DNA of 64,000 nucleotides from Rhabdornis inornatus (GCA_013397075.1 VWZS01000638.1:803896-867895); one strand, 5' to 3'. Numbered from the stretch's first letter, positions 13,019 through 26,460 are shown. A program made the numbers and translations. The notes: a model not told the origin generated them from the sequence alone.

Positions 13019-16000
13019 GTTCAAGCTGTCACTCAGGGACTCACAGACTATCTTCCAGCCCATCGCAGGAGAGGGATGCTATCCTGTTTGGAAATTGGCT
13101 GTCTCTGGCCTTGAAGTCTCCAAATAGCAAGAAGGGTGAAACTTCATCTTCTTTCCTCCCACACCTTTCCTTTTACAGGAAACAGCAACTTCCAAGTAAC
13201 CATGGTCTGTAAGAGGATTCCTCCTCTGCCCTTCCCTTCTCTCAGTTCCTAGAGCCACTTCCTTTTTACTTCTTCCTCTTAGAACTGTGAATCTCTCACA
13301 GTGTGTGTGTGTATATAGGTATGTTTATATGGATGCCTCTCTTCTGCATTTCTTTTTTCCATGTAAAGCACCGCAGAACAACTCCTGTATGATCTGGCCT
13401 AAAAGGGAAGGTCATTTCCTTGACCTTCCTTCCTAAACAGGTAACAGCTGTGGCTATAACTCAGCTTAAGTCAGGCCACAATATTAGTGTTTTTCAAGCA
13501 AGACAACCACTCTCAACTGCTTGAGAGTTACCCCTTTTCCCCAGGATGACCTGGAGAAGGAGGTAGCTACTCAGCCCCCAGCTGAGAATAAGGTGCCTTT
13601 ATATGAACTTAGGCTAATTTGGGGCATCAGTGGAGCAAATGGTTTGAGAAGATAGAAACTGGGGACTGAGTCATGTCATTCAGGGGTCTGAAGCTGGGGA
13701 ATGTATAACCCCATACTAACTGTTGCATCTTCAGGTAATTTTTCTTTTCTGGCAATGACTCATTCATTTATAAACCGATGCCAGTCACTTTTCTAACCTC
13801 ATTGCTAATAAGCAGCAGAGCAGAAATACTTTCTAACCAGAAAATGCTCTTCAGTGTAATACAGATTTTCAGTACTGCTGTGCTGGGGCCTAAAACTTGT
13901 GAACCTAATGAATGCACAGACATACACAGTAAGCTTCCTCCATATTACATTTACATCTCTTGCCTGCACTGAGCAAATGTACGGGGGGAGGTAAAAACCT
14001 GATAGGATTTAAATACACGGTACTTGAGCAAAGTATCCCTGAAATCCTGTGCAAACTGTGTTGCTAATGCTTTTTCATACTCAGGAGAGGATGAGGAATC
14101 TCACTGCTCATAATTCTTTTATTTTCACTCTTGGAGCACCAATCTCATCCCAAAAGCCCCTCACCTCATTTTGCTTCTCAGCCTCCACCTCTGCCCTTGG
14201 CCACCTACTGCCCTGACCCAAATACACATTGAAATAAATGTAGGAAGACATAGAAAATGCTCCTAGTGTATAAGTGTGACTGCAGTGCACTCTCCTTCGC
14301 TGGCCACCTCTTGCTAGAGTAACATCTGCGGGTCACCACACCACTGCTCCTATGAGCTGCTGCTGCTGTTTTGTCATTGGAGCTGAAAAGAACAGCACCC
14401 TCTCCCTGCTCTGCTTCCTTTGCTCTTCGTGAGGAAGTGACTTGAGTGGGAGGAGAGAAAGAAGGGCAAACACCATACCACAGAAGTAATCAAGTAGAAG
14501 CAGAGCCCAAACTTTATGCTTTTCATACATGGGCAAACAGCCAGCTCTTATTGCAGCTGGCTCTGGCTGTAGCCCTGTGAACTGTACCTTTAGTCACATT
14601 GCCACTGAAGCTCCTTGTCACCATACTGAGCTTGGTTACATCCCAGCCCCCGAGCTGAGCACAGGTATCTTTACCAAAACACTGTGTGTCTTTTATGTAC
14701 TACAGAGATGGAGTCTGAAGTGCTACAGCCAACAGCTGCAATAGGAGGGTTTTGATTTCTTGTAAATAAATAGTTCTTTTTGAGTAAAACAACCTGGCTA
14801 TTTGTATCTGTTTCAGGCTTGCCCTGGTACAGTAAATACAAGAGTGACCTTGATTTTTCATATCATTTCACCAGACTGCAGCCTTAACAAGCCTTACTGT
14901 GCTTATAAAGCTTAAGAGGAGAAAAATAGACAGCAGAAAATCCTGTGACAGGCTTGTTTTGGTGGTGATGAGAGAGAAACAGTAGCAGGAGAAGAAAGGG
15001 AAAAAAAAACGCCAAAAAACCCATAAACCCAACACCTGCAACCAACCTACAAGTGGGGAGAGTGTGACTTCCAAGCCACTCCCCATCCTCACAGTATTAC
15101 TGAAACTACTCTGAGAGCAAGTATGAAGAAGGTAGGGATTAGTTTAGGATTTTCTACTGGGTTTAAAAGAAGAAGGTTTGTGATGTTCATGTTAGAGTTC
15201 CCAGATGACTTCAGGTGGTAGTACATGGACTGGTAACAAGTGTGTTTGCACACTGCCTCCTCTCTGCAAGCCCTGAAAGAAAGCACCTGGGAACTCCATC
15301 TTAGCCCCATTTGAAGTGTTATTTGTTTCCAAACGGTAAGGTATTGCTTTTGGGGAGGTCAGCCCCAGGCATTGGACTACATGGCACTGGGTGGTGCAAA
15401 TGCCCACAGAGTAAAGGTTTGCTCAAATGGGTAAGTTACAGAGTAGAGGGGGTGGAGGGAAAGGGGAGCAAAGTTCTAAAATCATGTCCCTCTGGAGGTT
15501 ATGTGGAGAAGGATGAGGTGAGTTACCCCAGTTTGGGCAGGACCTGTGTCAGAGCTGGTGGTTGACCACTGAGTCCTGGTCAGCAGCCACATCACCATGG
15601 CTCTGCTTCTGTTTCCTGCCTGCACAGCACTGCCTGGGTTGTGGGCAGTGCCCCTGAGGGTGAATGGGACTACCTGCATCCAGTGGACTGCTCTTCCCTT
15701 CATGGGGATCACTGATGGGTTTAAAAGCTGCAGCAGCCTTGGGAAAATTACATTTACCTTTTTCTCCCCCAAGTTTTGTTTGCTCTTTTACACCAGAACC
15801 AGAGCCCCTCATCTGAGGGGTGGCACCAGCTGGTGGAAGAACAGTGCTTCCAACCCTGGTACCTGCCTCTCGCTGCTGCTCACATACTCATCTCTGATCC
15901 AAAACACCCTTAATGAATTGATCCCTGCCCGTGGACACACAGGTTCCTTCCTTTCCAGCCACCAAGACAAAACAGATCTGCAGGAGTAATTACTGTCAGT

Positions 16001-19000
16001 GCCCCATCTTTGCCATCTAGGAGCTGTTTCCAGAGAGAGGAGAGGGGGCTGAAGGCATTGGCTCAGCACTCAGTTGTGACACTTGATTTTTCACCTCTCA
16101 GACACAGATGAGGTAAAAGGAAACAGCATGAGACTTCTCCCTTCCTTGGTCTACCAAAGACTTCTCTTTGCTGGGGAAAGGCTCCCTGTTCGGTTCCTTG
16201 CAAACAGCCCTTTGTTACAAATCTTCTTGGGCCTGGAGGCACGTAACCGGGCATATTTTATCCACTTGGTTAATAAATAAACAAAGCTCTCCTGTGACAG
16301 CCAGCCCTTCTGACTCCACACAGGGACGCAGGGCTCCTCTCAGAGCAAGGCCAGCATCATGAGCCGCAGCTGGGCAGGAAGGTGCTGTGCTGGCACAAGG
16401 CAAGGGAACATCCCCAGCTTTGAGAAGATAAAGGAGGAGCTGGCGTGTCTGCTCAGAGCAAAATAAAAAATACTTAGGGAAATAGTAAGAAGTTTTCAAT
16501 AGAGAAAACACTAGGGAGGGTCTAGTCTGAGGAGATTGTTTAGGCTGAAATACAGGCTTTTCTGTTTCAAATTAGATGCCAGGTAGGGAGTACAGACACG
16601 GTGAATCTCCTGTTGGATGCACCATGAGCACAATATTGGTTTACCGTCCCTTCTCCTAGGTGATTTACACACAAAGGAACTTAGCAAAGAACTATCTTTG
16701 CTTGAGTTCTGTAAAACCAAAACCCAGCCTGGCCTGACTATCCCAAAGGTGGGACAAAGCCAAAAGCTTTTAGCTAGATGTCTCTTGCTTTCCAAGACTT
16801 GGTAGTCTTGGTAAAATAAAGCTGAGATTCAATTAATCCTGATGTTGGTTTTGAAAAAAAAATCCTGCTGAATTTTGATTCTGAAAAAAACAACTTCAAA
16901 TCCCAAGGGTCCTTGGGAAAGAAATTAACAACTGCTTAAAATAGTATAACTTGAAATCTGCTTTCCTGAACAAAGTCTTCTGCTATTTGTTGCAAGTTTT
17001 GCAAACCTGCAGTCCTACCAGGCGTGATCGAAACCAAGTGAAACTAAGCTTAGACTTCAGCAATGAACTTTGTGGTTTCACTCCAGTCCCCACAAGAAAC
17101 TTTCCTCCTCAAACCATCGTGCTCTTTACCTTGGAGAGGCAGAGTCAGTAAAGCAGTGAATGTTGCAGGTAGGAGTGAAACAGACTGGCAGAAGTGTGGC
17201 TCCCACAGCTGCAAACACAGTCAAATCTGAGACAGAGATGTTTTTGCAAGTCCAGAATGGCAGAAGATTTTGAAATATAAGTGCATTACACTGTTATACA
17301 AGGACATAGCAGATGCCAACTCAGTGAGTAAACAAAAAAGCATAGCCCATCCCTGTGTCATTACAACTGCCTCATTTAAAGGGCAGTTTTGACCAGAATG
17401 ACACACTTGTGAGTCACACAACGGGGAACAGGTTGTGACTTTGCTCAGAACTCTACCTTGCTTTAGCTTCCTGTCAACACAGCTGAAGGACCAATACCTG
17501 TCATGGGACAATATCCATGTGTGGGAAGTCAGATCCAGTTTAGCCCCCTGCATCCCTCAGGGCCGGCACTCACCCAGCTAAGCATGTAGAGCCAGTTAAA
17601 AACCACGCCTGCACACAGCCTTACTGCACACTTTGTATGGGCGGTTGACAACATGCATGTACCTTTATGCATGCATACTTTCTTGCAGTGTCTGAAACCA
17701 GACTGATAAACACCTCTTCCAACTGGTACTCAGCTTCATTCTCTGTTATCCAAACATTTCATCAAAGGCCACTTACCTGCAAAGCAGATATCTCAACCCA
17801 AGTCAGACATGCCACATACCAAAAGCCTTTCGAAAACAAGGAACCAAACCTGAATTTATTCGCTAATAGTGAAGGGCTGAAAGCAGTTATTTTATACCTG
17901 CAATATTTTGCAAATTCTGAAAGACTTAAATCTCGTAAGGTGATTACACCATTAATTAGCAAAACACTATCATCCCCGAGGTGCCAACACAGCAGCTGTT
18001 TCAACTAAACAGCAAAGAAAAGCCAAGAGGGCAAGGTAACAAACTGGTAGTGCCCCCATGAGCAGCCCAACTCTCCAAGCACCGCCACCCCATGCTAGCG
18101 AAGTGCTCTTGTTCCAACAAGGGATGACCTCAACTCTCCCTCTACCACCCCAACCACACCCCCTCCCAGAGGGCAGTGCCCCCTCTTCCACCTGAGTACA
18201 TGAATGGGGGCTCTAACAAAGGGGCCATCTGTTGCACCCTGAGCCCTGCGTTTCTCAGGATGTGGGTTTTTCCCATGAAGCTGTTCATAAACAGCTTATC
18301 AACCCAGAAGGGATCTCTCTGGTCATTCATTCCTCTGACCCTCAGCAAAACACAGATCATAGAAACTACCTAAATTATCTCCCCTTCCAACTGCAGCATG
18401 AAAAGGAAAAAGACAAAAATAAAATCCCAGGAAGATACTCTGTGATGCAGAGGCTATCACAGCTTTTGGATCCATTACTCTGTGATCAGGGCTTCATTTC
18501 TAGCTTAGACATGTCTGGCTAAATCTGCCAAGTGCAGAGCCCCGCTCCTGCACTGTGAGCTGGGCAGAGCAGCCCTCCATTTCAGCTTCAGTTCCTCACC
18601 TTTTCTTTTAGGCACCTCCATACTATGGCCACATCACCACAAACCTCCCTGAAGGCCCAGGTCGATGCAGCTGATGGTAAGGGACAAGATGAAGGACTAT
18701 GGTGACCATGGGGACAGGCTGGGACCCCTCTCCTAAGCAGGGGATGTTTGGATGGCCACCAGTGAGGTCCTACACATGCTGGCCAAGGATGCCACGAGAG
18801 AAACACTTTACACCATAGCAAGTTTTGCACCACAGGCTGAAGATGGGTGGGCAGAAGGAGGAGGATCCTCTTCACAGAACCCCCTCTTTTAGATGACAAC
18901 TCTGACCACAGACTGTGGCTGTGATGTCCTTTGTCATGTCAGGCAGGGCCCATGGTGTGACCCTTCTGGGGCTCATTCCCTTCTCTTGAGGCAGGCACTG

Positions 19001-19869
19001 GAGACACAACAGCACTGCCTTCCCAGAGAGGGATTCTTGGCAGCGCTGGAGGTCCTGAAAAGCCCCCCTTAGGCTGTCATGTTCTGCCTCCCATGGGCTC
19101 CCTATAGTCAGGAGCAAGGCAGAAAGATCTCCAGAGTACCACTTGTGGCAGCACATCTATCTTGGAGGAGGCTATATCCTCTTAAGAGGGTTGGAAGCTA
19201 AATTCTGCTGGACTAAAGACATTTTGATACAATTTTTGATATTTTTCATCCCGCTCTCTCACCTCAATACCATTATCATCCTTCCAGACTGTCTCTTGGT
19301 GGGGCAGAGACAGTTCTGAGTTTGGAGCACCCAGTGAGGGTCCCTGAGCAGTGCCAGCAGCACAATAGCAAGTCTGCCCACCCTTCTTTCCACAAGAAAC
19401 TGGGCTGAGGGAACCCGTTCATCTTCAGAGCACATCACAGGGCAGCAATGGCAAATTACCCATGGAAAGTCTCCAAGCAGCCATGGGACCCTCTTGGTTT
19501 ATGCTGGGTTATGCAGATTCAGGTCAAGAAAAAGCACAGTTTGTTTAGACATTTTGTCTTCCACCTTCAGGAGAAGAAAATGGGCCTATCATTTACAGGA
19601 AGAGGAAAGGCCTTACATTGCTCTGAGAAGGAGCAGGATCCCACACACTTTTCAATCCTTCAAAGGACTTGGCCATCACATTCTCAAAAGTAGTGATAGG
19701 AAAAAGGAAAAGCAAGCTGTTAATAAAATATGGAGACAACTTAAGAAATTGCTTGCAAAAGTCCATGATAAAAAACCTCCAGCTGAGATCCAGCCTCTTC
19801 TTTATATTCCCCTGTGCTCTGCCTCATCTTTCCTTAAACGCATGGGGCACAGGATTTCTGTCACTCCTT

Positions 19870-19995
19870 TAGCATGACTGCTTGGAGTCTGAGAGGTTTT
19901 ACTAGTCTGAGGAAGCTCTTCCTTCACATTCAACTTAAATGTGCCATTTCTTGAAGTCATCCCCTTGTCTTTTATACTCTAGCAAGCAGAACAAG
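19870..19995 (-). mobile_element. Possible CR1 3'-end relic
   Basis: The segment CTGAGGAAGCTCTTCCTTCA, then TTCAACTTAAATG, then CATCCCCTTGTC parallels the reverse complement of CR1 tails, which carry GAAGAAGTTCTTCCTAA, CCAACCTAAACCT and CCCCTTGTCCTGTC in the same order. It is short and diverged and could be coincidental. Confidence 0.35.
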
Positions 19996-20203
19996 TGTAA
20001 ATTAAATGGAAGACACATGAAATCTTTATAAAGCCCAGTGTTTCCCCTAGCATGAAAGTTCCTTCACTTTTGAGTGGAAGGGGTCTTTACTCTGTGCTGT
20101 ATTTTCCCCATCAGAAAATGAAGAACATAAATTTTCCTCATGACTTGAATTTAGCTTAATCAGCAGCCCCCTGCTGATGTAATTCAACCCAACAAGATTT
20201 TTC

Positions 20204-20220
20204 TTTTTTTTTTTTTTTTT
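20204..20220. repeat. T17 homopolymer
   Basis: Uninterrupted T run in intron 2. If it were a minus-strand poly(A) tail, the element body should lie to the right (20221 onward). I recognise none there. Confidence 0.95.
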
Positions 20221-22041
20221 CCTGGTGAGTTTCTGCCCCTTTTCCCCTCCTCCCACCAATTCATGGATGGAAAACAAGGGAGGAATTAGACAGACAGAAC
20301 TTATTATCTATCAAGCTACAACTTCAGACTGGGCAGGAATAACATTTAAAATAAAAAAAGCAAATTTTATCAAGCCTTTTCCTCCCCAGAGACTGCCACA
20401 AAAATATTCCTTGTTTGTCGCTGAGAATGAACAATTTTTCTCTTTCATTTCTGCTTTCTGTCACATATTTCATTTTGGATGCCCCTTCTGTCTTTCAGCT
20501 AGGGACCTAGGCTGCTAGAGCAGAATCACAGGTAACTCAACAACAAAATGCCTGTATTGTCTTTCTCTTTTTTTTTTCCTAGTCTGCCAGGTAATTGCAA
20601 CTCTAAAAGCTTTTGCATATTTGCCACAGAAACATGCCTCTCCTGGAGGATGGGACTGTCATCAGGTAGAGTATCTTATTTAATAAGTCTCTTCTGAGGT
20701 ATAAACTATGGCTGGAGATTTTTTCCTGGCCTCCTTCAGAGCAAAGGACAAGCAGATAAAGATCAGCTGCTGCAGTGCTACACTATCAAAGTTCCTGGTC
20801 TTGTGAAAATTAACTCTCTCCAAGCTCAGAGTTCAGGCAGGTTTTATCACCCTTAAATTTATGAAGTAGGGAAAGGGTCTGTTGCCAACTCACGTTGGTT
20901 TCTCATCCCCAGTCCTCCCTGTGTACAAGGCAGATTTCTATTTACAAACAGATCAACTTCCCTGCTTTTCTGTAACCCATCTGATGAGCTGTGGATGCTG
21001 CCAGGACTGGTTTTCATTAAAGCAGTCATGAAGAAGGATTGGATTTTCTCTCTGCCCCTGTTTCACAGAAGTACAACCAGAAAAATGTGGTCTGAACATC
21101 TCTAAATTCAGCTGTTATCTAAAGCCAAATTCCCTTCACCCCTTCACTATTTCCCCTCACCCCTGAAGCAGCAGTAGAACTAATTTTCTCAGTCCCTAAG
21201 ATGCTGAATCAAGCTGACTGGTACCAAAGAGAGGGTCTGAGAAGATCTACAAGAGACACTGTGCCTTGGAGTCAAGACAGAGGGCGAGGATGCCCTGCCA
21301 GGTGTTATAAAAAGAGGCTACTCTGCTGAAACTGTTCAATAGGCTGAAGAGGGATATATCTGGTTCACACACTTCACTTCAGGCACACCTCTGCTGAGGT
21401 CACAACTCCACCCTAGCATGTAACAAAGTGCTGTGAGTGGGAACCAACACACAACCACAGGTCCTCAGTCCCACACCAAATCACTGACAATACTTCCCTG
21501 AACAAGAGCTGACAAGAACGAGCCAGAAGACTCCCATTAACTCAGAGCCTGTGTGAAAACTAATCCTTGACAAACCATCTTCTGCATCCATACAGTTTTC
21601 CTGTAGGCCAACCTTACACTTGTTAAGTCCTTGCGTTCATATATGAGTACTGACTGGAAAGACACATTTGAAATATGGATTGATTGTTTAGGTTAAAGAA
21701 ACTCTGAAACCAAGAACCTATATCCATTGACTTGGAATGGAAATGTGGACGCCCCCTCTTCTGGAAACAGTTCCAGGGAGAACAAACTTATAGAAGTGAA
21801 TAACTTCCTAAACTGTAACTGGCATACTCTGGTTTTATGACACTTTATGATTATTTACAAATTTACAATCATTTTCAATGCAAGTGAACTCCAAGAGGTT
21901 AGGACATTATTTTTTCTTATCATCAACAAGCCATTCTAAGAGTCATCTCTGTTTAAAATTAAGGGCTCTCATTCATTTAAATGAAGGTAAGAAAATTCCC
22001 ATAGGTAAAATACTTCTCCTAGTAGTGTTACATGAGCCCAG

Positions 22042-22052
22042 TCTCTTACCTG
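22042..22052 (-). other. Splice donor of HIPK2 exon 2
   Basis: Minus-strand sequence is ACAG|GTAAGAGA, with the GT at 22049-22048. It is a near-ideal donor. Reading straight through would hit TAA immediately, so splicing is needed to continue the kinase domain. The split falls after the second base of the arginine codon, the same position as in vertebrate HIPK2. Confidence 0.93.
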
Positions 22053-23148
22053 TAGTATCGGGATTGAAGGTAAGTAGAACACACAGCTTTAGACACATGG
22101 CTAGCTGAACCAAAGTCTATGACCTTGACCCTATATGGCTGTCGGGATGGGTCTACCAGCATGATGTTCTCTGGTTTGAGATCAGCATGAATCAGTCCCA
22201 GGCTTTTCAGCTTCATTAGGGCAGTTGCTACCTGCTGGAGAATTGGTCGAATGTACTTAAGGGGCAAGGGACTGAATTTATTTTGTTTTAAGAAATCATA
22301 GAGGTTCTGCTCCAACATTTCAAATACCAAGCATGTGTGATTCTTGTGCTGGAAACACTCATAAGCACGGACAAAGTTGTAGTCATCCGCACTTTCTGTG
22401 CTCAGCCGAGCCAAGATGCTCACTTCAATCTGGCCTTGCCGGGCATAAGAAGGGTGGTTTTTTAGGATCTTGATAGCCACAATCTCATTAGTGCCACGTT
22501 TCCAGCATTTGACTACTTGTCCAAAGGTTCCACGGCCAAGAAACTCTAACACTTCGTACGTGTTGGTCATGGAACAGAGCACCTCATGTTGCACCAGCTG
22601 GTAATCCCCTTCACTGTTGGAGCCACTGTTTTTGGAAGTGGCCGTGGAGGTGGTGGCGGTGGCTACAGTGGCCCCACTGGCATTGTTCTGAATCATTGGT
22701 GGATGCTCCTCGATAATCTGCACGCTGCTTGTGTTCTCAATCTCCTCACTCTTACGCTTAAGTCCACATTTTTGGTAGGTGTCCAGAAGGCTCACAGTGC
22801 TGCGACGCATTAGGTTGTGTGGCCCGCCCAGTGTTTGCCCAGACACTGCAACCACACCAGAAGTGCTGTTGGCAGATGTAACCACGATGTGCCCCGTGCT
22901 TGCTGGGAAGATGATGGTCTGCTCGTAAGGGATGCTGGGATTGGGGATCTGGAGGGAGGCGTTGACGGCTGCTGCGGCGGCTGCTTGGGAGGACTGCACG
23001 TTCTTGCTCTGGTTGTAGACTTTGCTGTGTGTGCCGTACCCAGTCATATCCCAGTTCGAACTCGGCTCCACTTTCAGTTTCTTCACGCTACAGAAGGCAC
23101 TTGACTGAAGGGTATGAGGAGAGAAAACTTGCACATGCGAGGCCATAC
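22050..23148 (-). CDS. HIPK2: HIPK2 exon 2: N-terminal region and first part of the kinase domain (partial gene)
   Basis: This exon encodes the N-terminal region and kinase N-lobe of homeodomain-interacting protein kinase 2, a nuclear Ser/Thr kinase of the DYRK/CMGC group acting on p53, CtBP and homeodomain factors (family knowledge). Numbering is from the ATG at 23146-23144. An LKVE sumoylation-type site is at K25, six alanines at 55-60, a KRK basic patch at 130-132, the glycine loop GRGTFGQVV at 204-212, the ATP-binding lysine in VAIK at K226, HADLKPEN with catalytic D322, DFG at 344-346, and the activation-loop STY tyrosine at Y359. Reading continues to R366, whose codon is split AG|G at the donor. 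The N-terminus MASHVQVFSPHTLQ and the near-identical residues 109-366 distinguish it from HIPK1 and HIPK3. Two bases precede the ATG (23148-23147, GT). They fit a glycine codon completed from exon 1, as in the mammalian MAPVYEG start, so translation may begin in exon 1. No frameshift or stop is present. The rest of the kinase and the C-terminal region lie left of the window. Confidence 0.97.
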
Positions 23149-23162
23149 CTGCAATACAACAT
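23149..23162 (-). other. Splice acceptor of HIPK2 exon 2
   Basis: Read on the minus strand, the bases before the exon are TGTATTGCAG followed by GT ATG. The AG is at 23150-23149 and the exon starts at 23148. The polypyrimidine tract is modest, T-rich and interrupted by purines. Phase is maintained with the mammalian exon 1, which ends in the first base of a glycine codon. Confidence 0.9.
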
Positions 23163-25917
23163 CAGAGTGAAACCACAGTGTCAAGATGCCTTCCCCAGCT
23201 TTTTTCATTTACTCAGTGGCAGGAAAGGGAAATGGGATACAGGCTTCAGATACATCACATGCACACACACAAAAAGCAAATTCTTCCAGATATGTGTATT
23301 CGACATAAATAAAATATTATGCTCTAAATTAAATCCTTACCCGGGATTGAACTATACTAACAACATTCAAAATTTCTGCTCTCTTGCCCTCCCCGTTTTC
23401 ATTTTTAATAACAGGAATGTACATGTTATTTTTACCTCCTCTGCCTAAAGAGACCTATTCCCATTGTCTCCAGGAATATACCTAGCTCTCTGGAAGAACT
23501 CATATCAAATACTGCAAAGTATTCTGTCTACAGAAGCCAAATCTCAAATGCTCAGGCTCATCCAATCTTAAGCAGTTTGGTGGATCTGACTTAAGCCCTC
23601 CACTTATTCCCATAAAACCACTGTGTAGCTTCTGGCCTGCAAGGAGTGAAGATGGACCAGGAGATGATACACTGCGAACAAATGGAAGTGCATAGATAAG
23701 GCTGAGGAGCCAGAACAGAAGATGATGTTTCAGATTGCTTGCCAAGTCTGTGAGTGGGAACTGTGCACAATGCTAGTCTGTGCTCAGGGACATTGGAGAT
23801 GGGAGTTACACAACATGAGCTTCACTGTGTGCTCTCAGTGCTCCCAGATTCATAAAACTGTGTTCATCTATTCTTATTCACAGTGACAATACCATCACTG
23901 GAAAGCAGATCCCCTGGAAATGAACAGCATGTTTATGAAGCAACATACACATCAGCGTGTGGCAGAATTAGCTCCTAATATAGCTTTATTTTTACAGAAA
24001 AGACAAAAACCTACTTTAATGCAAGCTTATTTGGTTTCAGAAGAGTTAATGATCTTCTAAATCTTAAACAAAAAAAACCCCAGACCACCAATAAAACAAC
24101 CCCATGACCTCATAACCAAAGTGAAAATAATGCATCACTGAGACAGACTTACTGAAGGATTCTGAGTAATATTCCACTGAAACAGAAAATGTGCCTATTC
24201 AGAGAAAAAAGATGCACAGAGAAGGGGACATCTAAGTCCTGACTTGCTGCCAGCTTTCCCTGCCCAGGGTAGGGATAGTACTGCTGGGGCAAACATTTTG
24301 TGAAGAACACAAATCCATGGGGACTTCAGGGGAAGAAATCAGCACCCTGCAAGAGTTAGAAAGGCACAGCCTCCTTCACTGTTCTATCTGTCTGTCATCA
24401 GTGTTTCTTTTTAATAAACCAGAATGACTAGGGAAGAAAAAGACAATATGCTGAGCTGGCGCCATTGTTGAATTATTAAGCAGAAACATAACCTTGACTT
24501 GTTTTCAACTTTGAAAAGTTAAAAACTGAATGAATGCTTCAGTAACAAAACCACAACAAACTCTGCAGTGCACATGGTCAACTTCTTCATGTGGAGACGT
24601 GACAGTATCTGACTTGGCCTCCTCATACTTCACTAGTCCATGTTCCTCTTCAGGAGATTTTCTGGAGCTCATGGGTACACAGAGATCCACATAACTTACA
24701 CACTCATATAGAAAAATATGAATGTCACTCCACACGCACAAAGCTCAGTAGTCAAATTAACAGATCTAAACACACCCAACACTCTTGTTCCAGTTAATTC
24801 CCAGCAGCCCAAAGGCCAGGAGTGGCTCAGCAGAGGGGTGCTGTGGTGAGCCAAAACCTACCAAGAGTAACTGCTCAGAAGCAACAAGCCAAGCACTCTC
24901 CCCACTTTGCTTCAACACCCCCGCCTTCACCCCTGCTGCAGTGATGAATTTATGAGGACAGAGCAGATGCAGAAGAAAACCACTTCAGGACACCTGGGGA
25001 AACCCTCACCTGTCTCACCTGGGCTTGAACAACAAATACAAAACCCCACTGAACCCAGCCCAGCAACGAAACCCTGCAAACCATAGCATGCTGCCCTCTG
25101 CAGACATGACCCCTGGCTCTGGGTGGATTTATGATTGTTTGCTGTTGTTCCTTTTAACTCCATTATCCCCTGCTCCACCAACCACCTGGGCAGCAATTTC
25201 CAAGGTCCCTGCAACTGGGTACTCAGATATCCTCCAGCTCCTTGCCCTACTAAGTACCTTCTCTCCTCTCTCCTTTCCACAGGGCAATGATGCTGTCATG
25301 AATGTCATGGCATGTGGCAGGCAGTGAGCTCAGAGAACCACAACTTGTCATCCTGGACACAGAGATCATATGTGACTGAGCCAGAACTGTGTTTGTTTTT
25401 CCACTGATTAAGAAGAATCACGGTGTTCCTTCTAGTAGAGCACTGACCTGCCAGGAGGGAGGGGGTGGTTTGATGTATGTTTTCCCCCTGGACGCAAATA
25501 ATATGGCAGATGTAATTGGTAACATATTGTGGACCTAGCAGAGGTGTAATTTATAGTTTTATGGCTTTCATTCCACGGTGTGCTCGAGCAATCTCTCTTC
25601 GTAGAAAATAAAAAGGGGAAAAATGACTGACGCAGAACAAGGAGAGACGTTCTTCTCACACGCTCCTCTAAAGATAACATCAAAAGGCTGAGGCATAGCA
25701 AATTAAAGTCAAGGATGTGGAGCGCAGCAGCTGCAACTTTCTCAGTGCCACTGTAAAAATCAGGATAATCGCCACCATTAAGGGACAGGCTTTCAACTGG
25801 TGCAAACTGGCAGGGCTCCACTTGATATCAGCTGACGCTAAAAACAAGGTCAGCAGTCACTCAACATTGTCAATGTCAGATGGCTGCCAGTGCCCTTCGG
25901 TGAAACGAGTTGTTGTT

Positions 25918-25950
25918 AGGGACTGGTTTCCACATCGACAACCAGTCCCT
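25918..25950. repeat. 11-bp perfect inverted repeat with an 11-base loop
   Basis: Arms AGGGACTGGTT (25918-25928) and AACCAGTCCCT (25940-25950) are exact reverse complements flanking an 11-base loop. The stem is too short for a microRNA precursor. It could form a cruciform or a hairpin in the pre-mRNA. Confidence 0.85.
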
Positions 25951-26460
25951 TGCTGTCCCAGAAACACTGCTGGCAGCCTCAGCAGAGGGCAGGAACAGGG
26001 GATAAACACTGGCTCACCCTGGTACACCAAAAATGGAGGGGGAGAAGGAAGCAGTGCTTCTGTGGATAAAGCAAGGACTTTGGACTCTTCTGCTGCCAGT
26101 GCTGCCCTCCTCAGAGGTTGCATCTCATCAAATAAAAGGTTTTTATTTGTTTCCCCTAAAAAAAAACCAAACTATGAAATCTTCTTCCTCACATCCAAAA
26201 TTATTTTCTCATGTTTGAGGTTTTAAGGGCATGCATTGTAAGGAAAATAACCAGTGAGTTCTTCAGCATAGTCTGATACCAAGAAATTACAGGCTGATTG
26301 ACAGCTTGGTGATGGGAAAAGGCGGCTTCTGCAGCAAAGTAATTTTTATTGCAAATTTTTCTGTGTAGTTAATGCGAGAAAAACACAATCCTAAATTTCC
26401 TGAGGACACAACAAAACTGTGCTGGTGGCATGTTGTTTCTTTCAAAAAGGATTTCTGCTC

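Larger units (their letters stand above)
1..22049 (-). other. HIPK2 intron 2 (partial, runs off the left edge)
   Basis: Exon 3 should begin with an alanine-proline-glutamate sequence completing kinase subdomain VIII. No such reading frame occurs on the minus strand here, so the whole interval is intron. Most is unique AT-rich DNA without recognisable genes. Noted within it are mononucleotide and simple repeats at 1795, 2263, 4243, 5453, 12901, 13001 and 20204, a moderately GC-rich block at about 8740-9720 that is not a CpG island, and a weak CR1-like relic at 19870-19995. I see nothing else in 5500-8700, 9850-12890, 13020-19860 or 20230-22040 beyond short chance reading frames. Confidence 0.85.

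Noticed and set aside
22586..23104. Plus-strand open frames opposite the HIPK2 exon
   Set aside because: They are shadows of the conserved minus-strand coding exon.
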